Notes: generated from the sequence alone by a model not told the origin. Shown: positions 8,772 through 17,951, counted from the first letter of the stretch. The stretch is 64,000 bases of DNA from Acinetobacter junii CIP 64.5 (GCF_000368765.1 NZ_KB849655.1:1282193-1346192); one strand, 5' to 3'. Program-made: numbers and translations.

Positions 8772-9043
8772 AGGTTGATCTTCATATACAACAATATAAG
8801 CCACTAAAAGTAAGGCACAAAGAAACTATCATTCATATTCTATCTTGTAAATACAACAATAAATTAGAACGCACTATTTATTCTATCAAAATCATAGTGG
8901 AGTTTATTGCACAATACATTTCAATGCTAGTCATGTAAAGAATATAGACTTACAATGTTGGTTTTAATTTTATCGTGCAGTTCCTTAAAGATTTTATCTT
9001 CTACATACTGCATTGATTTATATATGATGAAGTGATTGCAGAT

Positions 9044-9952
9044 ATGAACAATGACGTAATTAAAGTATTCGTTGGGTGTGATCCCAACAACTGTGACTTA
9101 GAACAAATGATGGTTTTAGATTACAGTATTCGAAAACACACTCAACATCCTATTGAAATTTTTTGGATGCAATTAAGCCATGATACAAAAAGTCCATGGT
9201 ACAGTAATCAAGAAGCTAGTGAAGGTTGGCATACTGAAAAATGGGCGACTCCTTTTTCAGGTTTTCGATGGGCAATTCCAGAATCATCCAACTTTGAAGG
9301 GCGTTCGATCTATATGGATGCTGATGTCATCGTTTTATGTGATATTGCTGAGTTATGGTCGCATCCGATGAAAGATGATGCAATCGTCATCGCCAAAGGT
9401 GGCAAAAGTTCAGCTCGTTTATGTACTTGTGTTTGGGATTGTGAAAAAGCTAAACAATATTTACCTTCACTTAAAACGTTGCAATCTGATCCAGATGGTC
9501 ACAAGAAGTTAATGCAACTAATCAAAGACCAACCACATCTAGTCCAAAACTACAATAGTTCATACAACTGTATTGATGGTGAAGGCTTAAAAATAGAAGA
9601 TATCAAAATTCTTCATTACTCCGACATGGGTACTCAGTTTAGCCATAAATACTCGTTACCGCGCCTAGAAAAAAACAATCAAAAACATTGGTTTGATGGA
9701 AAAATCATGCCTCATCCAAGACAAGACTTAGTTGAGTTATTTGATCAATATTATCAAGAAGCGTTGGATAATGGTTATAAACCTGAAGACTATTTAGTAA
9801 AAGCTTATGGTCCATTTCAAAAAGCGACTCAAATCAATTATCAAGGCAATAAAGTTACACGCCCTGACGAACAAAGAAACTGGTTTAGTAATTCACTACA
9901 CAAATTAAAAGCAAAATATAAAGATAAAAATAAATTTTCTTTGGATGATTAA
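9044..9952 (+). CDS. Glycosyltransferase, GT8-like
   Basis: A 302-residue protein with a GT-A nucleotide-sugar binding layout. It opens IKVFVGCDPNN followed by MMVLDYSIRKHTQHPIEIFW, and has the DxD motif in RSIYMDADVIVLCDIAELW near residue 93. A late HYSDMG resembles the third GT8 motif (HxxG..). Such enzymes transfer hexoses in LOS or capsule assembly in the cytoplasm. The ATG at 9044 is preferred over an upstream GTG at 9032. It stands alone on the plus strand behind a 270-base region shared with the divergent GT25 gene, and is followed by its own terminator. The family is likely, the substrate unknown. Confidence 0.75.
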   Translation: MNNDVIKVFVGCDPNNCDLEQMMVLDYSIRKHTQHPIEIFWMQLSHDTKSPWYSNQEASEGWHTEKWATPFSGFRWAIPESSNFEGRSIYMDADVIVLCDIAELWSHPMKDDAIVIAKGGKSSARLCTCVWDCEKAKQYLPSLKTLQSDPDGHKKLMQLIKDQPHLVQNYNSSYNCIDGEGLKIEDIKILHYSDMGTQFSHKYSLPRLEKNNQKHWFDGKIMPHPRQDLVELFDQYYQEALDNGYKPEDYLVKAYGPFQKATQINYQGNKVTRPDEQRNWFSNSLHKLKAKYKDKNKFSLDD

Positions 9953-9987
9953 CAGATTAGCAATCTCATCCCAAAATTAGCAATAAC

Positions 9988-10026
9988 AATCAACTTAAAT
10001 ATATGTGTTTAGGTTGATTTTTATTT
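9988..10026 (+). terminator. Terminator after the GT8-like gene
   Basis: ATCAACTTAAA (9989-9999) pairs with TTTAGGTTGAT (10008-10018) across an eight-base loop, with one mismatch or G-T pair, and a T-rich tail follows. It lies about 35 bases after the stop codon. Confidence 0.65.
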
Positions 10027-10067
10027 TTATCGTGTGTTTTGTCAATTCAATAACTGTTTTAAAGAAA

Positions 10068-10097
10068 TTGACATATAATTGGCACGCTAAATAATAT
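10068..10097 (+). promoter_or_regulatory. Candidate sigma-70 promoter for the DUF115-like and OafA genes
   Basis: A consensus -35 TTGACA (10068-10073) is followed at 18 bases by TAATAT (10092-10097), just upstream of the gene starting at 10135. Predicted by eye only. Confidence 0.5.
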
Positions 10098-10134
10098 AGT
10101 CATCTTTTAAAAGTAATCTGCCAAGAGCCAAGCA

Positions 10135-11040
10135 ATGCAACCTTTTCTTTTTCATCATATTTTCAGAAATATCACTAAGTTTATTTATAAAATGTGTTTG
10201 CCTAAAGAATATAAGCATAATCGTCGCTATTGGCCATACTTTTCTGTGCAGCGTAATGCTCAGGGTGACTTAGAAAAAGTCTTTTTCCGTAAAAAATTAA
10301 TCGCAGATAATACGAATCAAGTCACAACTAGCAAAAGGAAATGTGTCCTCGTTGCAACAGGACCATCAGTAAAGAACATTGACCATAACATTTTCAATAA
10401 TCCAGAATATGATTTCATCGGAGTAAATGGTGCAATTTCATTAGATTATATTCATTTCAAATATTATGTAATTATCGATCACAACTTTACGGGTAATCGT
10501 TTTGACCTCGTGATGAAAGTCTTGCAGAGTGATTGCACCCTTTTTACAACACCAAGATGTCTTGACGTAATCTTGAGAAGAATTCATCCTAATACAATTA
10601 AATGCTCCATTAGAGTGATCGAAACTATTTCACAAGATAAAACGATTGATTTATTTATGGGTAAACAGACGCCTGTTGATCTATCTCAATCTTATTTTCA
10701 TTTATATAGTCAGTTCGGTTTCTCTACCAATATCTTTAATGCTGTTTTTGATTATTTTACAGTAGCTTACGTTGCATTACAGGTAGCATATTCTATTGGA
10801 TTCAAAGAAATCTATATTGCTGGTCTAGATATGAATAATTTTTCACAGCCTAGATTTTATGAAGATAAAGAAAACAAACAACCTACAATGTTAGACCAAT
10901 ATTTAGATTTAACATTACCTGCATTTGATGCAGCTTCTGAATTTTTTAAAGAAAATCATATTGATGTTTATAATCTTTCACCAAATAGTGCGGTTGAATC
11001 ATTTAAAAAAATTAATACAAACTCGCTCGTCAAACCTTGA
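10135..11040 (+). CDS. DUF115/MptE-like glycan biosynthesis protein
   Basis: A 301-residue protein whose core begins KRKCVLVATGPSVKNIDHNI (about residue 73), then DFIGVNGAISLDYI and YYVIIDHNFTGNRFDLV, with GFKEIYIAGLDMNNFSQPRF near residue 223. The xGxGPS...VNGA pattern is shared by DUF115/MptE-like proteins and resembles the nucleotide-binding opening of Campylobacter Cst-type (GT42) sialyltransferases. This makes a transferase using a nucleotide-activated sugar plausible, but the acceptor and sugar are unknown. No signal peptide is seen. It lies 38 bases before the OafA-type gene, probably in one transcript, inside the LOS core block. Family placement is tentative. Confidence 0.6.
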   Translation: MQPFLFHHIFRNITKFIYKMCLPKEYKHNRRYWPYFSVQRNAQGDLEKVFFRKKLIADNTNQVTTSKRKCVLVATGPSVKNIDHNIFNNPEYDFIGVNGAISLDYIHFKYYVIIDHNFTGNRFDLVMKVLQSDCTLFTTPRCLDVILRRIHPNTIKCSIRVIETISQDKTIDLFMGKQTPVDLSQSYFHLYSQFGFSTNIFNAVFDYFTVAYVALQVAYSIGFKEIYIAGLDMNNFSQPRFYEDKENKQPTMLDQYLDLTLPAFDAASEFFKENHIDVYNLSPNSAVESFKKINTNSLVKP

Positions 11041-11078
11041 TTCTGTAAAATATAATTTTTGCTTTTTAGTAATTATTA

Positions 11079-13007
11079 ATGATCGGATCGCAATTTCGAA
11101 CGGATATCAATGGACTTCGAGCATATGCTGTAGTTTTTGTTGTTCTTTTCCATTTCAATGTATTCGGTTTCTCTGCTGGGTACTTGGGCGTTGATGTTTT
11201 CTTCGTGATATCAGGCTATCTGATGACAAAAATCATTGTGGAAAAGCTTGAACACAATAATTTTTCTTTTGTTGATTTTTACTTATCTCGAATTATTCGT
11301 ATTTATCCCGCACTATTATTCTTAGTCTTAGTTTTAACGGCTTTGGGGCTATTTGTGTTTATCCCAGAAGATCTAAAAAACTTTGCTAAAGATGCGAGAT
11401 ACAGTCTCACTTTCTTATCAAATAATCTCTTCTATGAGCAATCAGGAGACTATTTTGCAACTAGTTCACATGATAAAGCATTACTGCATACCTGGTCTTT
11501 AGCTGTTGAATGGCAGTTCTACATCCTTTTTCCCATCATTTTGTACACATTTAAAAAGCTTACAAAACAAACTAAATATATAGGCATATTACTTCTAATA
11601 TTATTTTCTTGCTCATTTTTGTTGTCTGTAAAACTTACACCAGAAAATCCGATATATGCTTTCTTTAAACTCTCAACACGTGCATGGGAGTTAATTGCAG
11701 GTGGACTGGTGTACTTTTATTTTAACCAATATTCTTTATCATCGATTAAGCAAAGAATTATTGAATATACAGGTTTTGGACTTTTAGCGCTAAGCTTGAT
11801 TTTTTTAACCGAAGATACGCCTTGGCCTGGTTATGCTGCATCCCTTCCTGTTTTGGGTACAGTTTTAATTCTAATCGCCAACCGTCAAAACTCTATACTA
11901 ACGAAACCCAAGTTTATACAGAGTTTAGGCAGTGCTTCATATTCTATTTATTTGTGGCATTGGCCGATCTCATTTTTATTGAGCTATTTCCTAATTCAAA
12001 AAAGTATTATCAATATCAGTTTTGCTCTTTTATTATCTTTTGTTTTAGGATGGTTAAGTTACAAATATATTGAACCTTGTCGTATTCAACTGAATAAAAT
12101 CAATAAAAAGTATGTTTATCTACTTTTTATCTTAAGCATTGCGATTCTCTATCCATTTTATAAGTTTCTAGGTAAGGATGGGTTAGAAAATCGAGCCAAT
12201 GCAGAATACCTAAAGCGTATTGAGAAAATACAGATGCCTATGGTCTCGAATGGTTGGTGTTTCTATAACATTAAAGATGATCATAGTCTGACTGTTGGAG
12301 AAAATGGATTAAAATGTCATATAGCATCTAACTCAACAAATGCTAAATCAGCTCTTTTGTTTGGAGATTCATTTGCAGGTCACAATATTCCATTTTGGGA
12401 TCGTCTAGGCAAAAAGCTAAACTTGAACATCCATACGATCAGTACGAATTGGTGCTATCCAAGTCTTGATAAAGAGTTTACAGGTGACAAGTCATCTACA
12501 GCTTATCAGCAGTGCTTAATCAACCGAAACTATCTGAAGAATCATATAGCTCAGTATGACGTTCTTATTTTTGCTGGTCGTTGGACTGATATTGTTCGTC
12601 AAAATCAGCAGAATTCATTTAGTGAGTTACTCAAAGTTGCACAAATGAATAATAAGAAAGTGATCGTAATGTCTGAACCATATACTTTTGATCAAAACAT
12701 CAGCTCAATTTTCAAACGTGCAATATGGTTAGAGCGAGACTTTAATCTAAATGAGTATATGAACAATCCACTCGCTACAAAGCAAAAATATGCAACGAGT
12801 GTGATTAATAAAATCGTTTCAGAACATCCGAATACATTATTGTTAAGCCAAGCAGATCTATTTAAATCAGATCATATGGCAACCAAAAACACACCGTATT
12901 CATTTGATGGACGTCATATCTCAATTGTTGGGTCATTAGCATCTGAACAATACTTTGAAACACGACCAAAATTTAAAGTATTAGAAAACTTTCTTGCTAA
13001 AAAGTAG
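11079..13007 (+). CDS. OafA-type O-acyltransferase with C-terminal SGNH domain
   Basis: A 642-residue two-domain enzyme. Residues ~5-345 form an acyltransferase-3 membrane domain of about ten helices: FRTDINGLRAYAVVFVVLFH carries the motif with RxxH-like charges, GVDVFFVISGYLMTKII follows, then HTWSLAVEWQFYILFP. Residues ~415-640 are a periplasmic SGNH/GDSL-like domain with block I LLFGDSFAGH, a FAGRWTD segment and the catalytic DGRH near the C-terminus. Enzymes of this build O-acetylate LOS, O-antigen or other surface sugars. Here it should decorate the product of the surrounding glycosyltransferases. Its stop lies three bases from that of the convergent Caps_synth gene. Confidence 0.92.
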   Translation: MIGSQFRTDINGLRAYAVVFVVLFHFNVFGFSAGYLGVDVFFVISGYLMTKIIVEKLEHNNFSFVDFYLSRIIRIYPALLFLVLVLTALGLFVFIPEDLKNFAKDARYSLTFLSNNLFYEQSGDYFATSSHDKALLHTWSLAVEWQFYILFPIILYTFKKLTKQTKYIGILLLILFSCSFLLSVKLTPENPIYAFFKLSTRAWELIAGGLVYFYFNQYSLSSIKQRIIEYTGFGLLALSLIFLTEDTPWPGYAASLPVLGTVLILIANRQNSILTKPKFIQSLGSASYSIYLWHWPISFLLSYFLIQKSIINISFALLLSFVLGWLSYKYIEPCRIQLNKINKKYVYLLFILSIAILYPFYKFLGKDGLENRANAEYLKRIEKIQMPMVSNGWCFYNIKDDHSLTVGENGLKCHIASNSTNAKSALLFGDSFAGHNIPFWDRLGKKLNLNIHTISTNWCYPSLDKEFTGDKSSTAYQQCLINRNYLKNHIAQYDVLIFAGRWTDIVRQNQQNSFSELLKVAQMNNKKVIVMSEPYTFDQNISSIFKRAIWLERDFNLNEYMNNPLATKQKYATSVINKIVSEHPNTLLLSQADLFKSDHMATKNTPYSFDGRHISIVGSLASEQYFETRPKFKVLENFLAKK

Positions 13008-13010
13008 TGA

Positions 13011-13922
13011 TTAGATATCAATAAACGAGTCGTTAAAATACATTTTTTTACTGTAATAACGACTTAATATTCCCCTTTCTTTTCCTGCCAGTTTGATCAG
13101 CTTAGGCTTTTCAACTGGCGGATAATTGAGGGCAAGATCAATCAACACTTTTTCTTTCATCCATTTATTTTTTACTTGATAGAAAAAAGCATTCCGATCA
13201 CAGTTAATCAAGGTCATGCTCGGTAAAGTGGTACGCATAATTTTTTGGCAGGCAACATAAGCAACCAAATATTCTAAACGGCCTATCTCTTGAAAATAGT
13301 CCTGATAATTTTCGTTATTTTCTTTAATCTGCTGAATATAAACCTTTGGTGTTAATTCTATAGCTTTAAATAACTCCTCAAACCAAGACTTAAAAAACAT
13401 ATTTTTGGCAGAACTTGCCAATAACCAATTCTCTAAAACAGGAAAGTCTGGGCAAGTAGTATTTTTCTTTCGATAGTAGGCAAAACTGTTCGTTTGATGT
13501 TGAGCAACTAACTTTTCAATCCAATCTAGATTTTCATAAACAATTGTACTGGCATCTAACCATATCCCACCGTGTTGATAAATTAATTCAAATCGAATGA
13601 GATCAGCTTTCTGTTGTGGTGTCGCATGCTTTAAACGACCATAATCAATATCACAAAACTCTTTGACATTATTAGGTGTTAGAAAGTTTACAACATAGTT
13701 TGGATTGTTCTTTTTTATATTATCAACGCACTTCTGCACAAACTCAGGGAGTGAGCCTTCCCAATACATCCAGATAATTTTGGGAATAACCGCATTTTGC
13801 TGACCAGGATTGAGAACGATCAGGTCCGCGTAGTTATCTATTGACTCATTTATTTCTCTTTTTTGGTTTGAATACATTGTATAAAATTTCAAAAGATAGA
13901 AGAGCTTCTTAAAAAACTTCAT
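13011..13922 (-). CDS. Capsular polysaccharide synthesis-type glycosyltransferase (Caps_synth / Gly_transf_sug)
   Basis: A 303-residue enzyme of the OCH1-like/Caps_synth group. It has PKIIWMYWEGSLPEFVQKC near residue 46 and the key block PQQKADLIRFELIYQHGGIW followed by LDAST, where LDA occupies the DxD position. These enzymes transfer hexoses such as galactose or mannose from a nucleotide sugar. The N-terminal 30 residues are basic and aromatic, suggesting peripheral membrane association. It ends a minus-strand run of glycan genes (13011-16528) lying downstream of ugd. The GT fold is clear; donor and acceptor are unknown. Confidence 0.8.
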   Translation of the reverse strand: MKFFKKLFYLLKFYTMYSNQKREINESIDNYADLIVLNPGQQNAVIPKIIWMYWEGSLPEFVQKCVDNIKKNNPNYVVNFLTPNNVKEFCDIDYGRLKHATPQQKADLIRFELIYQHGGIWLDASTIVYENLDWIEKLVAQHQTNSFAYYRKKNTTCPDFPVLENWLLASSAKNMFFKSWFEELFKAIELTPKVYIQQIKENNENYQDYFQEIGRLEYLVAYVACQKIMRTTLPSMTLINCDRNAFFYQVKNKWMKEKVLIDLALNYPPVEKPKLIKLAGKERGILSRYYSKKMYFNDSFIDI

Positions 13923-13976
13923 AAAATGTACTCAACAAAATAAAGAAAATTATTTATTACAGTCTATAACTAGGAC

Positions 13977-14735
13977 TCAAGACATTAAATGTTTAATTGC
14001 ATAAAAGCGATCACGCCACATACGCTTCTGCTTCTTAAATCCATGAGAAGCACTTCGATTCTCAAGTTGCTTCCGTTTGATACCTTGAGCAGCAACAGTA
14101 CCTAAAATATCACTATCCAGACCTGCTGGCTGCACAAATGGCTGCCAAACACCAAGCCCTTTTCCTGTTTTACTTAACCAACTTTGGAAGAAAATATCGA
14201 CTGGAACGGTCATGATTTTACCCAGTTGTACAAACTGTTCAGCTCCTTTTCGAGACCAAACCAAGCCTACACCACGTATTGGGAAATAATATGCATGCCA
14301 CAAGGTATAATGATCAAACTCAACAATGTCTTTTGCTAATTTTTTCTTTTTAGCAGCAATATTGACGGTATACCAATCCAACTCTTTATGTTGATCTAAA
14401 TAACTTAATAAAGATTCAAGCTTCTGTTTAAAGTTAGGCAACACTTCAATGTCATCTTCTAAGACAACTAAATAATCGGCATCCGTTTCTAGAAATTTTT
14501 CAGCACAACCGTAGTGACTTAGATAACAACCCAACTCAGAATTCATTAAACTACGCCCTAATATTTTCTGAGCAGCAAGATCATCGTAGTTTTCAAATTC
14601 AGATAAGGCTTTACCTCGCCCATCATAAGCAGAGAATCGGCTAAAATCCCATCCCGCTTGATTGAGCTGAGCTGTCGCACTTGCTAAACGTTGATCACTG
14701 CCGTCTAAATTAATAAGATAAGTCACAACTTTCAT
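13977..14735 (-). CDS. Glycosyltransferase family 25 (LOS core), copy 2
   Basis: A 252-residue GT25 enzyme. It opens VVTYLINLDGSDQRLASA, has LNSELGCYLSHY-type sequence (SLMNSELGCYLSHYGCAEKF) and the DxD-like region DYLVVLEDDIEVLPNF near residue 90, then PIRGVGLVWSRKGAEQFVQL. It differs enough from the other GT25 in this locus that a recent duplication is unlikely. RBS GGAAAG lies just before the ATG, and the Stealth gene ends 14 bases upstream, so the two are co-transcribed. Confidence 0.87.
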   Translation of the reverse strand: MKVVTYLINLDGSDQRLASATAQLNQAGWDFSRFSAYDGRGKALSEFENYDDLAAQKILGRSLMNSELGCYLSHYGCAEKFLETDADYLVVLEDDIEVLPNFKQKLESLLSYLDQHKELDWYTVNIAAKKKKLAKDIVEFDHYTLWHAYYFPIRGVGLVWSRKGAEQFVQLGKIMTVPVDIFFQSWLSKTGKGLGVWQPFVQPAGLDSDILGTVAAQGIKRKQLENRSASHGFKKQKRMWRDRFYAIKHLMS

Positions 14736-14749
14736 TTGCTTTCCTTCGT

Positions 14750-15745
14750 TTAGACCACAGTAGTCGGTTGAATTTGGCTGGGTAAAAACCCTGTAAATTT
14801 TTGAATCAGTGCGGCTCGGATGCGTCCTTCAGCTAATGATTCCAATTGATCTAGACTTTGTATACAGCCAAATTTAATCTCAGAATTAGATAAAGCTAAT
14901 ATAAATTTTTCCAAATTACGACCATCTTTTAAATAAGCAATATCAATATCATCTTTTAAAATGGCTTGATCAGATTGAATTGCTAAATGATTAGACAATC
15001 CCACTGGTAACAGTTGATCAATGTTCCTAAATTTGAACTGAATTTGCTGGTCTAAAAGCTCTTTATTATTCTTAAAATAAGTACTGAGCAAATCACGACT
15101 GAGAATATGAGGGCGATGATGAATTTCGTAATATTTGGTCATTCCCACGCGATCTGCACTCAACATTTGAGCCGTTGAATATTTCGCTTCAGCTACCTTT
15201 CCAAAATTCTGCTGTAAGAATTTTCGGAAAATATATTTCATTTTCTTGATGAGTGTTGCTTGCCAATGTCCATATATCACCATCTGACCATCAATAAGAA
15301 AATCACTTAAATCAGACTGTTGATTGAAAAAGAAATCATCATTCAGATAAATAAAATGATTTGAAATCCCTTCAATATTCCACAACATACTTTCAATACT
15401 TAGTGAATTGAATGTCGGTAAAGCAAACTCATATCCACGAAATAATTCTAGATGATCAACGATTTTTATTTTTTCAGCAGGACATAAACCTTGCTGGGAA
15501 AATTGGTCTAACCACAAAGGTGTTTGCTGATCCGTCACGACATAAATCGTGCCTGCATATGGAACATACTTAAGAATTGAGGCGATGCAGAAATAGATTT
15601 CATCGTTACTTGCAAAACGAGTATCACCCAAAGCATTTGATGGTTCGTTTTGATTCATAAATTGACGGCGTTTATTTTTCAGAGAGATATCATTCCCATC
15701 GACCCATGCGATGACGATATCAAGCGGATGCAAACCCTGATTCAT
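14750..15745 (-). CDS. Stealth-family sugar-1-phosphate transferase
   Basis: A 331-residue protein with the Stealth conserved regions. CR1 is LDIVIAWVDGND near residue 8. CR2 starts at DTRFASNDEIYFCIASILKY, continues through TIYVVTDQQTPLWL and TFNSLSIESMLWNI, and ends HFIYLNDDFFF. A CR3-like HRPHILSRDLL lies near residue 205. Stealth proteins transfer hexose-1-phosphate (often GlcNAc-1-P), making phosphodiester-linked glycans such as capsules of Neisseria meningitidis A, and are related to the eukaryotic GlcNAc-1-phosphotransferase. Here the gene lies among LOS core glycosyltransferases, so the core may carry a phosphodiester-linked sugar. The acceptor is unknown. Confidence 0.85.
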   Translation of the reverse strand: MNQGLHPLDIVIAWVDGNDISLKNKRRQFMNQNEPSNALGDTRFASNDEIYFCIASILKYVPYAGTIYVVTDQQTPLWLDQFSQQGLCPAEKIKIVDHLELFRGYEFALPTFNSLSIESMLWNIEGISNHFIYLNDDFFFNQQSDLSDFLIDGQMVIYGHWQATLIKKMKYIFRKFLQQNFGKVAEAKYSTAQMLSADRVGMTKYYEIHHRPHILSRDLLSTYFKNNKELLDQQIQFKFRNIDQLLPVGLSNHLAIQSDQAILKDDIDIAYLKDGRNLEKFILALSNSEIKFGCIQSLDQLESLAEGRIRAALIQKFTGFLPSQIQPTTVV

Positions 15746-15772
15746 AAATCAAAACCTTCCATAAATACAGAT

Positions 15773-16528
15773 TTACTGCCAAGCATCCTTGATCCAATCT
15801 GATGGCAATACATAACGATACCATTTACCACCACCACCATTGATTGCATCAGGTGGATTAATTTCACCGTGAAAAATAATAATCTTAACGCCTTCTGGTT
15901 TTACTGGTGCTTGGAAATAAGCAAATGGAATTTTTCTTAGACAATGATATTTATAGCTTTTACACCACTGATCATTCCAATAACTCAATTTTCCTTCTTT
16001 GTGAACAAACCAAGATAGATAAGCTTGCTCATTACGGAATTTCTGACGGATTTCATCAAAATTTTCACGAAAATACGGCAAAATATCAGGAAAAGCTCCT
16101 AACTTAAAACGATAAACCGAACTATTCCCCGTAATGCGCCAAGGTCGCTTCCAGTCATGAATAATCAGAAACTCACCTGGTTCTTGGAAGAAGCAATCTA
16201 TATTATCTACGATGACAACATCGAGATCTAAAAACAGTGCATTGCCTTTTAAACCATACAGATCAGGTTCAAAAGTTGAGAGTTTATTCCACCCACGCTC
16301 TGGACTTCCTGCAGGCAAATCTAATGGAGGAATCGGGAAGCATTGTACATTCGGATCAATACCTTCTGTACGATCCGTTAAGCACACCATTTTAAAAGGT
16401 AAAGTAAGATGGCGTTGCACCATATTATATAAACGATTGACATACTCGGCACCGTACTTGGTTCCCCATTTCATGCACAAAATAATATTGTCTTCATGAG
16501 CTGCCGAATCTTGTTGAATGTCTGCCAT
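15773..16528 (-). CDS. Glycosyltransferase with DxD motif, GT8-like
   Basis: A 251-residue protein. A core opens NIILCMKWGTKYGAEYVNRL (about residue 14), and KMVCLTDRTEGI follows. RGWNKLSTFEPDLYGLKGNA leads into LFLDLDVVIVDNIDCFF, where DLD is the metal/nucleotide-sugar motif near residue 98, and FHGEINPPD closes the domain. This is the layout of cytoplasmic GT8-like enzymes of surface glycan loci. It is the first gene of the minus-strand glycan run after ugd, with 166 bases between them that could hold a promoter. The substrate is unknown. Confidence 0.75.
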   Translation of the reverse strand: MADIQQDSAAHEDNIILCMKWGTKYGAEYVNRLYNMVQRHLTLPFKMVCLTDRTEGIDPNVQCFPIPPLDLPAGSPERGWNKLSTFEPDLYGLKGNALFLDLDVVIVDNIDCFFQEPGEFLIIHDWKRPWRITGNSSVYRFKLGAFPDILPYFRENFDEIRQKFRNEQAYLSWFVHKEGKLSYWNDQWCKSYKYHCLRKIPFAYFQAPVKPEGVKIIIFHGEINPPDAINGGGGKWYRYVLPSDWIKDAWQ

Positions 16529-16694
16529 CTGCTAACCTTAAATGCCTTAGATATTATTTTAAATGCGCGGGAAATAATCCCAAATCGTCAAAACAATATG
16601 CACTGAATGTTGAGCTATCTTAGCATAGACCTTGTAACTTTTTTTATTATTAATTCGTCAAACCCTTCAAGCCATTTATGTTTTTATCACCTGA

Positions 16695-17855
16695 TCAATT
16701 GATACCAAATAAATCTCGCGTGTAGATTTTTTCCATGACATCACTGAACATCGGCACCATACGATTGACAATAATCAGATCAGAAGCCGATTTAAATCTT
16801 TGTAAACTACTCATCACCGGATGCCCAAAATACTCTTTAGCATCCAAAGTAGGCTCATAAATCACAATCTTTATACCCTCTTGAGCAAGTCCTTGTAATA
16901 CATCATGAACAGCAGATTCTCTAAAATTATCTGAATCGGCTTTCATCGTTAGGCGAAATATACCCACACATGAAACATTATGACTCTTAATATCTTCAAT
17001 GATCGCCTGTTTGCGAGTTTGGTTAGAGCGAATGATCGCTGAAATCAGCTCTTGAGGAGTATCATCATAATTAGCTAAAAGCTGTTTGGTATCTTTAGGC
17101 AAGCAATAACCTCCATAACCAAAAGAAGGATTATTGTAGTGATCACCGATGCGTTGATCCAAACCCACACCCTTAATAATATCCAAAGCACTTAGTTTAT
17201 TTTTTATACAATACGTGTCCAGCTCATTAAAAAATGCTACTCGCATTGCCAAATATGTATTTGAAAATAGTTTAATGGCCTCAGCTTCAGTTGAGTCAAC
17301 ACAGAGTAAAACTGCATCCTTTCTGACCGTAGCTTTTAAATACAATTTCGCAATCTTTTCTGCGCGTTTAGATCTTTCACCTACGATAATTCTAGATGGG
17401 TAGAGATTATCTTGTAAGGCCTGCCCCTCTCTCAAGAACTCTGGAGCAAAGATTAAGTTCTTAAGTTTCAGCTTATTCGAAATTTCTTTGGTATAGCCCA
17501 CAGGCACTGTAGATTTAATAATCATCAGCGCTTTTGGGTTTATTTTTTGAATATCATCGATGACAGATTCAATATTAGAAGTATCAAAATAGTTGGTTTC
17601 AGGATTATAGTTTGTTGGGGTTGCAATAATAATCAGCTTAGCATCCTGATAAGCACGCTCTTTTTCAGTCGTTGCCTCAAGATGCGACTCAGTTAAATAG
17701 TGTTGTATGCAAGTATCACTAATCGGCGAAACTTTTTGATTTAATAACTTTACGCGACTTTTATCAATATCTAGTAAAACCACATCATGCTGCTTAGCAA
17801 ACAATAAGGCATTTGATAAACCCACATAGCCAGCACCCACTACAGTAATCTTCAT
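16695..17855 (-). CDS. ugd: UDP-glucose 6-dehydrogenase (short type)
   Basis: Makes UDP-glucuronate from UDP-glucose with two NAD+ in the cytoplasm. The product is 386 residues. The Rossmann motif KITVVGAGYVGLSNALLFA starts at residue 2, LREGQALQDNLYPSRIIVG marks the substrate-binding part, and the catalytic Cys lies in GYGGYCLPKDTKQL near residue 244. A C-terminal UDP-binding domain follows. The frame is open to 17891, but the ATG at 17855 is preferred because the fold begins there and CAGAGA precedes it. In Acinetobacter this gene is usually placed with the capsule locus. Here it abuts the LOS core genes, implying a uronic acid, or sugar derived from one, in the core. Confidence 0.95.
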   Translation of the reverse strand: MKITVVGAGYVGLSNALLFAKQHDVVLLDIDKSRVKLLNQKVSPISDTCIQHYLTESHLEATTEKERAYQDAKLIIIATPTNYNPETNYFDTSNIESVIDDIQKINPKALMIIKSTVPVGYTKEISNKLKLKNLIFAPEFLREGQALQDNLYPSRIIVGERSKRAEKIAKLYLKATVRKDAVLLCVDSTEAEAIKLFSNTYLAMRVAFFNELDTYCIKNKLSALDIIKGVGLDQRIGDHYNNPSFGYGGYCLPKDTKQLLANYDDTPQELISAIIRSNQTRKQAIIEDIKSHNVSCVGIFRLTMKADSDNFRESAVHDVLQGLAQEGIKIVIYEPTLDAKEYFGHPVMSSLQRFKSASDLIIVNRMVPMFSDVMEKIYTRDLFGIN

Positions 17856-17951
17856 TCGTTCTCTGATTTTATTCTTGATCTTAGTGACCAAGCTAAAGAA
17901 GTTAGATGAAAGATTAATGATGATTTAATTGCAATCTATTGACATTGTTTC

